Part shown: one piece after another, positions 1 to 6,543 of the stretch
How positions within the stretch are numbered: the stretch's first letter is position 1
Layout: every line of letters starts with the position of its first letter
From: CAYVDH01 sp964450355
Lineage (GTDB): Bacteria > Bacteroidota > Bacteroidia > NS11-12g > UBA955
Direction of reading: 5' to 3'
DNA length: 19,664 bases
Assembly: GCA_964450355.1 (NCBI GenBank)
Contig: CAYVDH010000056.1
Span: 1 to 19,664 of the forward strand
Program-made: the position numbers and the translations under genes
The notes under the pieces: model-generated
Told to the model about the DNA's origin: nothing
Seen by the model: only the letters and a program-made list of their open reading frames with translations
The model's database searches: none

Positions 1-55
1 GGGATTACCCTCTTGATTTATCAATCAAAATTCCTAATGCGTAATCTGGGTTTAA
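1..55. mobile_element. Putative right end of an insertion sequence (terminal inverted repeat at 34-55)
   Basis: Positions 34-55 (ctaatgcgtaatctgggttt plus aa) match the right arm of the hairpin element at 3227-3248 at 19 of 22 bases, and that arm is itself an imperfect inverted repeat of 3185-3207. The orientation is that of the right end of an element extending leftward out of the window. The recognisable HsdS reading frame (entering from the right) stops resembling HsdS at this point, and the bases further left encode only a short unrelated tail to a stop at 5-7. That this is an IS end is inferred; no transposase is visible and the family is not assigned. Confidence 0.5.
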
Positions 56-1062
56 TTGAATAGAGTCAGACATAATTTGTATAACCGAGATTGTTTTGAC
101 TAAATAAAAAATATACTCGTTATTTATTACATTTTTTGCTTGAATTACATGTGCATGGTTATTAACCCATGTTTTACCCCAAATAAACTGAACAATTGGT
201 AAACCATTTTCATCCATAACTGATCCATCTTCCGCAACTAAAATATAATCACCATCAAAAATATAATCATCTACATATCCCATAACACTTGTCGCCCCGT
301 AATAAGGGATATTTCCAACTTTTTTTCCCTTTCTCCTCTCGAAAGTGGTATTCTTTTTGAATCGTAAATGTTGATTATTTCGCCTAATTCTTTCACTTCC
401 CACCCCTCCGGCACCTCCCTCTTCAACTCCTCATTCCATAACATTTTACCACCCGAAGTTTTATACGGTTTACCATTTGAATCAGGAAAATCAAACTGAA
501 CAAACCAATAATCGTATAGCGTTTTTGCCTTCGCCTCTAACTCCGCATTGATGCGGTTGTTGAGCTCAATTTTGGAATCTAAAGCAGAAAGTACGGCTGC
601 GATTTTTTGTTGGGTAACTATATCTGGAATTGGAAGAGCCTGTAACTTTAAAGCTCCTTCATTAACTCTTTTTCGACCAGAAGTTCCCTCCATACATCCA
701 ATAGCTCTTTTTCTAAATGCTGGGCTTTTTGCTAGATAAAATATGAAATCATTTATAGTGTTTTCATTTTCACGCAATACAATAAACTCTGAGGATCCAA
801 AAGCAACTTCATTATTTTCCAAAATGTCAACATGTGCCGTTTTTCCATTTTCTAAGCATGGTGTAATCTTAGCAACCAAAGTGTCTCCGTTTCTAAATTT
901 TGGTCCTGCAATATATTCTGCAAATTCAAATCCTTTTATTTTCTTCTCGTATGCAGTTAGTCTATCCATCGGAATTTTCTTGGCAATTTGGCCTTTCGAA
1001 ATTCTTTCTGTTGGATTGAACTGAATAGCTTTACCTAATTCCATTTCCTTCCAGTTATTCAT
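5..1062 (-). pseudogene. hsdS: Type I restriction-modification specificity subunit HsdS, frameshifted and 3'-truncated
   Basis: HsdS chooses the DNA target of a type I restriction-modification complex. The start is taken as the ATG at 1060-1062 (MNNWKEMELG), because it overlaps a preceding hsdM-type tail; a GTG four codons upstream (1072-1074) is less likely. The first frame gives target-recognition domain 1, then the central conserved spacer (QQKIAAVLSALDSKIELNNR, then the coiled helix ending in YDYWFVQFDF), then the start of the second domain (PEGWEVKELGEI). After GEREKK the frame is lost at an A7 run (320-326) and continues one frame over as VGNIPYYGATSVMGYVDDYI. One extra A would join the two into about 355-360 residues. 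The end after SDSIQ is abrupt, at a putative IS end, and the second conserved helix expected in HsdS is missing. Broken hsdS is near certain; the IS truncation is inferred. Confidence 0.85.
320..326 (-). other. Homopolymer A7 (T7 on plus) frameshift site in hsdS
   Basis: On the coding strand the sequence is ggg-aaaaaaa-gttgg. With seven As the upstream HsdS frame reads E-K-K-L-E-I and runs out of homology; with eight As it would read E-K-K-V-G-N-I-P-Y-Y-G, a typical second-domain HsdS sequence. This could be a fixed mutation, slipped-strand variation or a sequencing error; the sequence alone cannot separate them. Confidence 0.7.
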
Positions 1063-1129
1063 ACTTAAAGCCACTTAATTGTTCCTGAATTTCTTTTTTC
1101 AAATTATTTCCCATTTTCATCTTATTCAT
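1055..1129 (-). pseudogene. Orphan second copy of the HsdM C-terminal tail, 24 codons
   Basis: Reading from the ATG at 1127-1129, this stretch encodes MNKMKMGNN then LKKEIQEQLSGFKYE and a stop at 1055-1057. Its last 16 residues match the tail of the hsdR-hsdM chimera (TLEKKIQKQLSGLKYE) at 11 of 16 positions. A stop codon lies directly upstream (1130-1132), so no full HsdM reads into it. Its tATGAATAA end overlaps the hsdS ATG exactly as the other tail's tATGAGTAA overlaps the yhcG ATG. It also overlaps the yhcG stop. It is probably the original hsdM end left in front of hsdS when yhcG was inserted; it may still serve translational coupling. Confidence 0.65.
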
Positions 1130-2138
1130 TTAAACTGTTTCTTGCTATGCGCTCTTTTGCCTCTATCAGCAATTGGTGCAGCTTTTGTTCTAATTCCTTT
1201 TTACTTGGCATTTCTGTCCAATATTCTGCTACCATTATGCCGTCTTGGTGCATTTCTAATAGTTCTATTTGCTCTTTATTGCTTTCGGCACACAATATCA
1301 AACCCACAGGCTCGTTTTCGCCTTCTTGTTTTTCGTATTTGCTTAACCATTTTAAGTACAATTCCATTTGCCCTTTATGAGCAGCTTCAAACTTGCCTAA
1401 CTTTAATTCTATTGCCACCAATCGCTTTAATTTGCGGTGATAAAACAATAGGTCTAAGTAAAAATCATCGCCATCTATTACCATCCGTTTTTGCCGCTCC
1501 ATAAAAGCAAAACCCTTGCCCAGTTCCAATATAAAGGTTTCTAATTCGTGTAAAATAGCTTTTTCTAAATCCTGCTCTAAATAGGTGTTTTTTAAATTTA
1601 AAAAATCTAAAATATATGGGTCTTTAAAGGTGTTTAACAGTTCTGGTTGAGTAGCAATGATTTGGGTATTGGCTATTTCTTGTCTTTCATAAGTTTTACG
1701 CGCTATTTGTTCTCTTAGGGTTCGTTTTCCCCAAGCTTCTTCTATTGCTTTTTGCGCATAATACATTTTTGCTTCAATTGATTTTAAAGGAATTAGAATT
1801 AAAAAATGCGACCAGGTCAAATGTCGTGCCAGTGGTACGACAATTTCAAAATCGGAAAATTGCTGAGCAAATTGCATCATTCTTCTCACATTTTTCTCTT
1901 CAAAGTTTCGCCCATATTTATTTTCCAATAGTAACGCCACTGTCGGCACAATCTTTTTGCCATACTCAGCCCTGTCATTATTGAGAACTTCATCATTAAT
2001 TCGCTTGCCAACATGCCAAAATAAAATGGTTAAAGTGCTGTTAGCAGCAACAGCAATTTTGTGTTTACTTTGTTCAATGATAGCAGAAAGCTCTTCGAAC
2101 AGTTTGTGCTTGTTATATGTTTTTAATTCTTTACTCAT
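1122..2138 (-). CDS. yhcG: YhcG/DUF1016-family PDDEXK nuclease domain protein
   Basis: 338 residues, normal full length for the family. The N-terminal half is the DUF1016 helical domain (about residues 12-165, with WHVGKRINDEVL and KYGRNFEEKNVRRMMQFAQQ); the C-terminal half is the YhcG nuclease-fold domain. A PD-(D/E)xK-type core is visible: D229 in YLDLLFY and E244/K246 in VAIELKLGKF, so the fold's catalytic residues appear intact. Such genes are often embedded in type I restriction-modification operons between hsdM and hsdS, as here, although a catalytic role there is not established. Its start overlaps the stop of the upstream hsdM tail by 8 bases, and its end overlaps a second hsdM tail. 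It is the only intact gene in this otherwise decayed locus. The family call is firm; the biological role is open. Confidence 0.9.
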   Translation of the reverse strand: MSKELKTYNKHKLFEELSAIIEQSKHKIAVAANSTLTILFWHVGKRINDEVLNNDRAEYGKKIVPTVALLLENKYGRNFEEKNVRRMMQFAQQFSDFEIVVPLARHLTWSHFLILIPLKSIEAKMYYAQKAIEEAWGKRTLREQIARKTYERQEIANTQIIATQPELLNTFKDPYILDFLNLKNTYLEQDLEKAILHELETFILELGKGFAFMERQKRMVIDGDDFYLDLLFYHRKLKRLVAIELKLGKFEAAHKGQMELYLKWLSKYEKQEGENEPVGLILCAESNKEQIELLEMHQDGIMVAEYWTEMPSKKELEQKLHQLLIEAKERIARNSLNE

Positions 2139-2484
2139 ACTTCAATCCACTCAATTGTTTCTGAATTTTTTTTTCTAAAGTTTTACTTTCTGTAAATAAC
2201 TTGTCTAAGTTGCTTTTAAAACCGTTCATCTTGGCTTCAAATTCCTCTGCTGTTATGTCTGTATATTCTATCTTTACCTCAAAATATTGCCCTGCGCTGA
2301 GGCTGTAGTTTTTGGCTATTACTTCTTCTGCCTTTACCACCACACTAAAATCCTCTTGTGCTTGTTTTAAATTCATGGTATAGATAATGCGTTGTTGTTC
2401 GCTTCTGGGAATATAAGAGTACCCCAACCGAACTAGGTGCAGTATTGCTGGTATTTTTACTCTAGAATCCTCGTTGAAAGCCAT
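2131..2484 (-). pseudogene. Chimeric deletion scar: HsdR N-terminus fused to HsdM C-terminus
   Basis: This 117-residue frame begins MAFNEDSRVKIPAILHLVRL followed by GYSYIPRSEQ, the typical start of a type I restriction subunit (HsdR). From about IIYTMNLKQ onward it reads like the end of a type I methyltransferase subunit (HsdM): VVVKAEEVIAKNYSLSAGQY, then FEVKIEYTDITAEEF, then the coiled tail ending QLSGLKYE. The join lies near 2380-2400. HsdR is normally around 800-1000 residues and HsdM about 500, so an in-frame deletion of several kilobases between the two is inferred, leaving neither helicase/nuclease motifs nor the SAM-binding and NPPF/Y motifs. The frame remains open and overlaps yhcG by 8 bases, so it may still drive coupled translation of yhcG. 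A single small gene of its own is possible but less likely. Confidence 0.75.
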
Positions 2485-2703
2485 GGTTTTAGATAGGTTT
2501 TAGTGTTTATTGAAAGAGATTTAGTCTTGATTTGAAAAAGTGTAAAGGCTTTATTTATTATGACAATACAAGGTTTTAAAGGATTGTTTTTTAAAGAAAA
2601 ATTTCCTGTATGTACAATGTATTTGGATTTCAAAATGAGTTGTATTCAATTTTAATATGGACAAAAGTAATAAAAGTTAATCATAAAAAGGCAATTCAAA
2701 TAA

Positions 2704-2736
2704 TTGGAAATATATTTAAAAAAATCACTAAATTTG
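2704..2736 (+). promoter_or_regulatory. Promoter of ssrA
   Basis: A TTG at 2704-2706 and TAAATTTG at 2729-2736 are separated by 22 bases, matching the Bacteroidota -33 / -7 (TAnnTTTG) promoter form. The -7 box ends 12 bases before the first base of the mature tmRNA. Confidence 0.6.
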
Positions 2737-2748
2737 CACTACATTTTT

Positions 2749-3117
2749 GGGGCTGACTGGAATTGACGGGTTGTGCGGATAAAGTGTAAGCATGTAGAGC
2801 TTTGTTAGCTGGCTCTTGAATCTCAACTATCAAAACCATAAGAGGCGAAAATAACTTCGCAATGGCTGCCTAATCGGAGATTAAGCGATTGCCATGTATC
2901 CTCAGATTCCCTGTTCGGGCCGAAACTGATTAAGGATACTCGACATGCCCGGATAAAGTAAAAAAGTCGGTTGAGGTTTTTACTTTTATTTCTCAATCTA
3001 AGGCTGTATCTAGGTAAGCATCTGACCTTTTACAACTCTAAAATCAATAGAAGCTAAACATGTAGAAAGCGCTCTTATTTCCTTCTCCGGACCAGGGTTC
3101 GACTCCCTGCAGCTCCA
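2749..3117 (+). ncRNA. ssrA: Transfer-messenger RNA (tmRNA)
   Basis: tmRNA rescues ribosomes stalled on broken messages by acting first as an alanyl-tRNA and then as a short message that adds a degradation tag. The 5' end ggggctgactggaattgacg and the 3' end, with T-arm caggg-ttcgact-ccctg and acceptor strand cagctcc, are diagnostic. Bases 2749-2755 pair with 3110-3116 over seven pairs (one G-U), followed by discriminator A at 3117. CCA is not encoded, so it must be added after transcription. The tag frame at 2844-2873 encodes GENNFAMAA. The length, 369 nt, is usual. It is one-piece, not permuted. The flanks are a decayed restriction-modification locus on the 5' side and a MITE-like hairpin on the 3' side. 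Confidence 0.97.
2844..2873 (+). other. tmRNA proteolysis-tag reading frame (GENNFAMAA)
   Basis: The resume codon is GGC, followed by codons for E-N-N-F-A-M-A-A and a TAA stop. The GExNYALAA/GExxYAMAA pattern is typical of Bacteroidota tags; Phe in place of Tyr and Met in place of Leu are mild variants. The A-A end is the part recognised by ClpXP-type proteases. Confidence 0.9.
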
Positions 3118-3184
3118 CTTAACTTTTACAAATTTGATGTTTAAGTGGATGTTATTTAGAGGGTTTTAATTGCCTTTTTTGTGA

Positions 3185-3249
3185 GTTAAACCCAGATTCA
3201 ACATTAGGTTTATTTGTAATAGAATTCTAATGCGGATTCTGGGTTAAAA
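3185..3249. mobile_element. MITE-like hairpin element with IS-type inverted repeats
   Basis: The left arm (3185-3207, gttaaacccagattc...cattag) and the right arm (3227-3249, ctaatgcg...gggttaaaa) are imperfect inverted repeats, 18 of 22 bases paired, around a loop of 19 bases. The right arm matches the putative IS end at 34-55 at 19 of 22 bases. Such a short coding-free unit bounded by IS-like ends fits a miniature inverted-repeat element mobilised by that IS. No clear target duplication can be seen because both flanks are T-rich. The right arm is followed by T8 (3251-3258), so the RNA hairpin could also act as a terminator for ssrA. Confidence 0.5.
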
Positions 3250-3278
3250 CTTTTTTTTAAATTTTAAACTATTTTAAT

Positions 3279-3286
3279 TAATTTTG
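3279..3286 (+). promoter_or_regulatory. Putative -7 box for the DUF6660-HMA-receptor operon
   Basis: TAATTTTG fits TAnnTTTG. No clear -33 TTG lies at the right spacing; the upstream stretch is T-rich. Transcription would begin near 3292, so either the message is leaderless with the GTG start, or translation begins at ATG 3307. Confidence 0.35.
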
Positions 3287-3291
3287 TTGTA

Positions 3292-3657
3292 GTGAAAATC
3301 ATTTCAATGTTATTAATGATGGTTGTCATTGGGTTGTCTTTAAACCCTTGCTGTACAACATCACTGACTAATGACGCCAATGGGGTTGTTAGCCTTTCAA
3401 ATACTTGTTGTAGTGAGGCGTCATGCACAATCAATGAAAATAAAAGCAAAAAGGAGGATTCTAAAGAAAATAGAAATGGATGTGATTTTTGTTCGCCATT
3501 TTTTTCCTGTGGTTCATGTGGGGGATTTATTTTACAAGAAAATATAATTCAACTTAAAGGGTTCTTCTATTCTAATATTAAAATATATTGTGATTACTTT
3601 ATTTTGTTTAATTCTGAGTATTCAGGCAAAATGTGGCAACCCCCTAAAATTAGTTAA
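3292..3657 (+). CDS. DUF6660-family Cys-rich small exported protein
   Basis: 121 residues with an N-terminal hydrophobic signal-like segment (about 1-18, MKIISMLLMMVVIGLSLNP). The start is GTG at 3292; ATG at 3307 is an alternative that would shorten the N-terminus by five residues. Ten cysteines include CC at 20-21, CC at 39-40, and a double CxxC cluster C64-x2-C67-x5-C73-x2-C76 in CDFCSPFFSCGSC. The C-terminus WQPPKIS matches the W-Q-P-P-K-(L/I)-S end seen in DUF6660 proteins, which in Bacteroidota usually sit next to TonB-dependent receptors and HMA-domain proteins. The function of the family is unknown; the Cys clusters and neighbours suggest periplasmic metal binding. It is first of a three-gene set, 61 bases before the HMA gene. 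Confidence 0.8.
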   Translation: MKIISMLLMMVVIGLSLNPCCTTSLTNDANGVVSLSNTCCSEASCTINENKSKKEDSKENRNGCDFCSPFFSCGSCGGFILQENIIQLKGFFYSNIKIYCDYFILFNSEYSGKMWQPPKIS

Positions 3658-3718
3658 TTTTTATTCAAAAAAAACTAACTAATTAAACACTTAGCTACAA
3701 TAATTAAACAATATAAAA

Positions 3719-4066
3719 ATGAAAAAAAATCTTTTAAAGTCAAGTAAACTACTTGTAATAATGCTATTCATGATAATAGCTAAATCATCCTATTCAAATG
3801 TGTCTTCTTCTAAACCAAAAATAAAATTAGATACTGCAGTATTTATAGTTACAGGAATGGGCTGCACTACTGATAATAAAATGGTAGAAACTGCTCTTTA
3901 TAGAAAAGGGGGAGTGAAAAAAGTGAATATCAAAGACGATGTTATCACCATTGTTTTTAATCCAAATAAAGTAAAAAAAGATGAATTAATCCAGGCTATT
4001 GAAAATACTGGTACATGCGAAGATCCTAATGCCAAGGTTCATAAAGTGAAAATTAAAACGGACTAA
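3719..4066 (+). CDS. Exported heavy-metal-associated (HMA/MerP-like) domain protein with altered metal motif
   Basis: 115 residues: a signal peptide (about 1-26, hydrophobic LLVIMLFMIIA) followed by one ferredoxin-like HMA domain (about 38-113). The HMA pattern is clear (VTGMGC...VETALYRKGGVKKVNI...ITIVFNPNKV...ELIQAIENTG), but the usual GMxCxxC is GMGCTTD, so only C49 of the pair remains. A second Cys, C100, follows ENTGT at the place where HMA domains have a loop close to the metal site (usually GY). These are the only two cysteines in the protein. A two-thiol site built from C49 and C100 is therefore inferred. It lies 14 bases before the TonB-dependent receptor and probably hands metal to or from it in the periplasm. 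The domain call is firm; the metal is unknown. Confidence 0.85.
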   Translation: MKKNLLKSSKLLVIMLFMIIAKSSYSNVSSSKPKIKLDTAVFIVTGMGCTTDNKMVETALYRKGGVKKVNIKDDVITIVFNPNKVKKDELIQAIENTGTCEDPNAKVHKVKIKTD

Positions 4067-4080
4067 TTTTAATTCACTAT

Positions 4081-6324
4081 ATGAAACAAATTATTTTTAC
4101 AATCATATTGTTTGTACCTGCTTTTTTGTGTTCTCAAAAAATCATATCAGGCAAGGTAATTGACATGAATAAAATGCCTATTTCAAAGGCTAAAATTCAA
4201 TTTGACAAAATAAATACTTGGAGTGATTCCTTAGGAAGATTTTATTTGAAAATAAACACTGATAGCTTAATTGCTGAAAAAATCATTGTGAGTCATCCCA
4301 ATTATCTAACAGATTCAGTTAAAGCAAATCAATCTGGTGAAATAGAAGTTAAACTAAAACAAGTTTATAAATTGAAGACAATTGTCAAAAAAGTAGAAAA
4401 ATTGTCTACCATTACTACAGATATTGTCAAAACAGAAGTGATTAATTCAGGGGAATTAAAAAAAGCGGCTTGTTGTGATTTAGCAGGTTGTTTTGAAACT
4501 CAAGGGACAGTTCAACCAATGACTACTAATATTATCACTAATTCTAAAGAGCTCAGAATTTTAGGATTGTCAGGTGTTTATAATCAAGTATTAATTGATG
4601 GTATGCCTTTGATTCAAGGTTTAAGCTTTACCTATGGAATAAGTAGTATCTCTGGTACATTAGTCGATAATATTTATTTATCTAAAGGTACTACTTCCGT
4701 TTTGCAGGGTTTTGAAAGTATGGTTGGGCAAATAAACGTGGTGACAAAACCATCTGATAAAGGGGATAAATTATTATTAAACAGTTATATAAATAGTTTT
4801 GGGGAATCTCAACACAATTTAAACTATAGATTTGGTAAGAAAAAAATTTCTAATTTAATTTCATTTCAAATAGTTCAACCTGCACAAAAATGGGATAAAG
4901 ATCAGGATGGATTTTTGGATTTGCCTAAACTTCAAAGGTATATGGTGTTTGATAAAATTAAATATGGTGATGATACTAAAAAAGGGTTTAGTTCATTACT
5001 AGGAATCCGATATTTATGGGAACAAAGAATAGGTGGACAAGAATTGTTTGATGTAAAAAAAGATTTAGGGAGTAGTCAAATATATGGACAAAAAGTTAAT
5101 TATCAACAAATGGAAATTTACTCTAAATCGAATTACAAGTTTGATGAAAATAAAAGAGTCACACTATTAGCATCTATGGTAATGCAAAATCAAGTTTCTT
5201 GGTTTGGAACAGTCAATTACAAAGCTCTACAAAAGCACTATTATTTAAATGGACAATATGAATGGCAATGGCATAAAAATCATGAATTAAAAACAGGTTT
5301 AAGTTATAGACATTTTTATTTGCCTGAAACCATTTCTTTTACTGATACCTTTTTAAAAAGAACTTATTCAGGAAAATATTTAAAGGATGAAACTATTGTT
5401 GGAGGGTTCATTGAAAACACTTCTTCTTTAAGAGGCGATATATTTACAATTATTACTGGCTTAAGGGTAGATAAACACAATAAATTTGGTAGTCAAATTA
5501 CACCTCGTACGATGTTAAAATATGATGTTACCAATCATTCTACAATTAGAGCTTCAATTGGAACTGGCTGGAGAACTGTGAATTTGTTTTCAGAAAATAT
5601 TGGATTATTAGTTAGCTCTAGAGATATATTATTTAAAGAAGCTTTAAAGCCAGAAAAATCCATAAATTTTGGTGTAAATTATTTGCATCGATATAAAATG
5701 AAAAAAGTTGAAGGATTGATTACTTTTGACTTGTATCAAACAAGATTTCAAAATCAATTTTTCCCCGATTATAATTCTTTAACATCCAAAGCGGTGATTT
5801 CAAACTTTGAAGGCACCTCTATATCAAATGGATTTCAAACAGATTTTAATGCAAAATTAATGAAGATTTTTGAAGTGAAAATGGCATATAATTTTTTAGA
5901 TGTTTATAGGATTGAAAATAATTTAAAAGTAAATTTACCCTTTATCTCTAAACATAAGTTTCTTTTAGCCGTATCTTATTTGCCTAAAAATAAAAAATGG
6001 CGTTCAGATATCAATGTTCATTGGTTTGGGAAACAAGAACTTCCAAATACTGATAATCATCCAGATGATTTTAAACAAGCGAAATCATCTAAAACTTATT
6101 ATACTTTGAATGCTCAAATAACAAAAAGTTGGAAAAAAATAGAATTATATACAGGTTGTGAAAACATATTAAATTTCAGACAGAATAGACCAATTGTAAG
6201 TTGGCAAAATCCATTTAGTCAATATTTTGATACTTCTTTTAATTGGGGACCAACTCGAGGTATTGAATTTTATTTTGGGCTTAGATTTATGCCATTTAAT
6301 ACAATTGATAAAAACAAAAAGTGA
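4081..6324 (+). CDS. TonB-dependent outer-membrane receptor, probably for a metal or metal complex
   Basis: 747 residues. It has a signal peptide (about 1-18); a carboxypeptidase-regulatory-like beta domain (about 20-94, KIISGKVIDMNKMPISKAKI, with the GRFYL turn); a plug (about 110-222, with LRILGLSGVYNQVLIDGMPL and MVGQINV); then a beta-barrel to the C-terminus, ending IEFYFGLRFMPF and a short hydrophilic tail. The plug contains CCDLAGC (C131, C132, C137), followed by FETQGTVQ. Bacteroidota receptors with a Cys pair here are repeatedly found beside HMA-domain and DUF6660 genes, which suggests transport of copper or another thiophilic metal; the substrate is not shown by sequence. It is the last gene of the three-gene set, and energy would come from TonB-ExbBD encoded elsewhere. 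The receptor call is very secure; the substrate is inference. Confidence 0.93.
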   Translation: MKQIIFTIILFVPAFLCSQKIISGKVIDMNKMPISKAKIQFDKINTWSDSLGRFYLKINTDSLIAEKIIVSHPNYLTDSVKANQSGEIEVKLKQVYKLKTIVKKVEKLSTITTDIVKTEVINSGELKKAACCDLAGCFETQGTVQPMTTNIITNSKELRILGLSGVYNQVLIDGMPLIQGLSFTYGISSISGTLVDNIYLSKGTTSVLQGFESMVGQINVVTKPSDKGDKLLLNSYINSFGESQHNLNYRFGKKKISNLISFQIVQPAQKWDKDQDGFLDLPKLQRYMVFDKIKYGDDTKKGFSSLLGIRYLWEQRIGGQELFDVKKDLGSSQIYGQKVNYQQMEIYSKSNYKFDENKRVTLLASMVMQNQVSWFGTVNYKALQKHYYLNGQYEWQWHKNHELKTGLSYRHFYLPETISFTDTFLKRTYSGKYLKDETIVGGFIENTSSLRGDIFTIITGLRVDKHNKFGSQITPRTMLKYDVTNHSTIRASIGTGWRTVNLFSENIGLLVSSRDILFKEALKPEKSINFGVNYLHRYKMKKVEGLITFDLYQTRFQNQFFPDYNSLTSKAVISNFEGTSISNGFQTDFNAKLMKIFEVKMAYNFLDVYRIENNLKVNLPFISKHKFLLAVSYLPKNKKWRSDINVHWFGKQELPNTDNHPDDFKQAKSSKTYYTLNAQITKSWKKIELYTGCENILNFRQNRPIVSWQNPFSQYFDTSFNWGPTRGIEFYFGLRFMPFNTIDKNKK

Positions 6325-6515
6325 TTTTTTCCAAATAATAAAAAAAATGATTTTAAATTAGAAATTTATCTCATTCCTTTTTTTTGATGTTAAGTGTGTT
6401 TTTGTTATGTTATATTAACTGTTTATGAGTGATTTTAGCCTTTGTTTTTTCATTCATTTTAAATTTGATGTTTTCCATTGGCTAAAAAAACTGAATAAAT
6501 AGAATTAGTGCTATT

Positions 6516-6523
6516 TAAGTTTG
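6516..6523 (+). promoter_or_regulatory. Putative -7 box for the OmpA-family gene
   Basis: TAAGTTTG fits TAnnTTTG and ends 20 bases before the ATG at 6544. No -33 TTG is visible at suitable spacing. The 219-base gap upstream separates this gene from the receptor operon, which fits an independent promoter. Confidence 0.35.
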
Positions 6524-6543
6524 ATTCATAATTTATATTCAAA

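Noticed and set aside
5..403. A separate gene upstream of the IS end
   Set aside because: Its first about 26 residues are out-of-frame hsdS sequence; the rest is the continuation of HsdS after the frameshift.
743..1024. Plus-strand open frame opposite hsdS
   Set aside because: It is antisense to a well-supported HsdS frame and shows no protein-family features.
2485..2703. A hidden gene or regulatory RNA between the restriction-modification remnant and ssrA
   Set aside because: AT-rich sequence with no reading frame of protein-like composition, no strong hairpin and no recognisable promoter for the minus-strand genes.
3081..3117. A tRNA gene near 3080-3117 (T-arm and acceptor strand)
   Set aside because: These are the 3' tRNA-like part of tmRNA; there is no anticodon arm and the 5' acceptor strand is at 2749-2755.
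3115..3148. CCACTTAA ... TTAAGTGG inverted repeat as the ssrA terminator
   Set aside because: Only eight pairs, an 18-base loop, overlap with the acceptor end and no T run; the hairpin at 3185-3249 with T8 is the better candidate.
3264..3449. Minus-strand open frame opposite the DUF6660 gene
   Set aside because: The plus-strand frame has the DUF6660 C-terminal motif and Cys pattern; the reverse frame has none.
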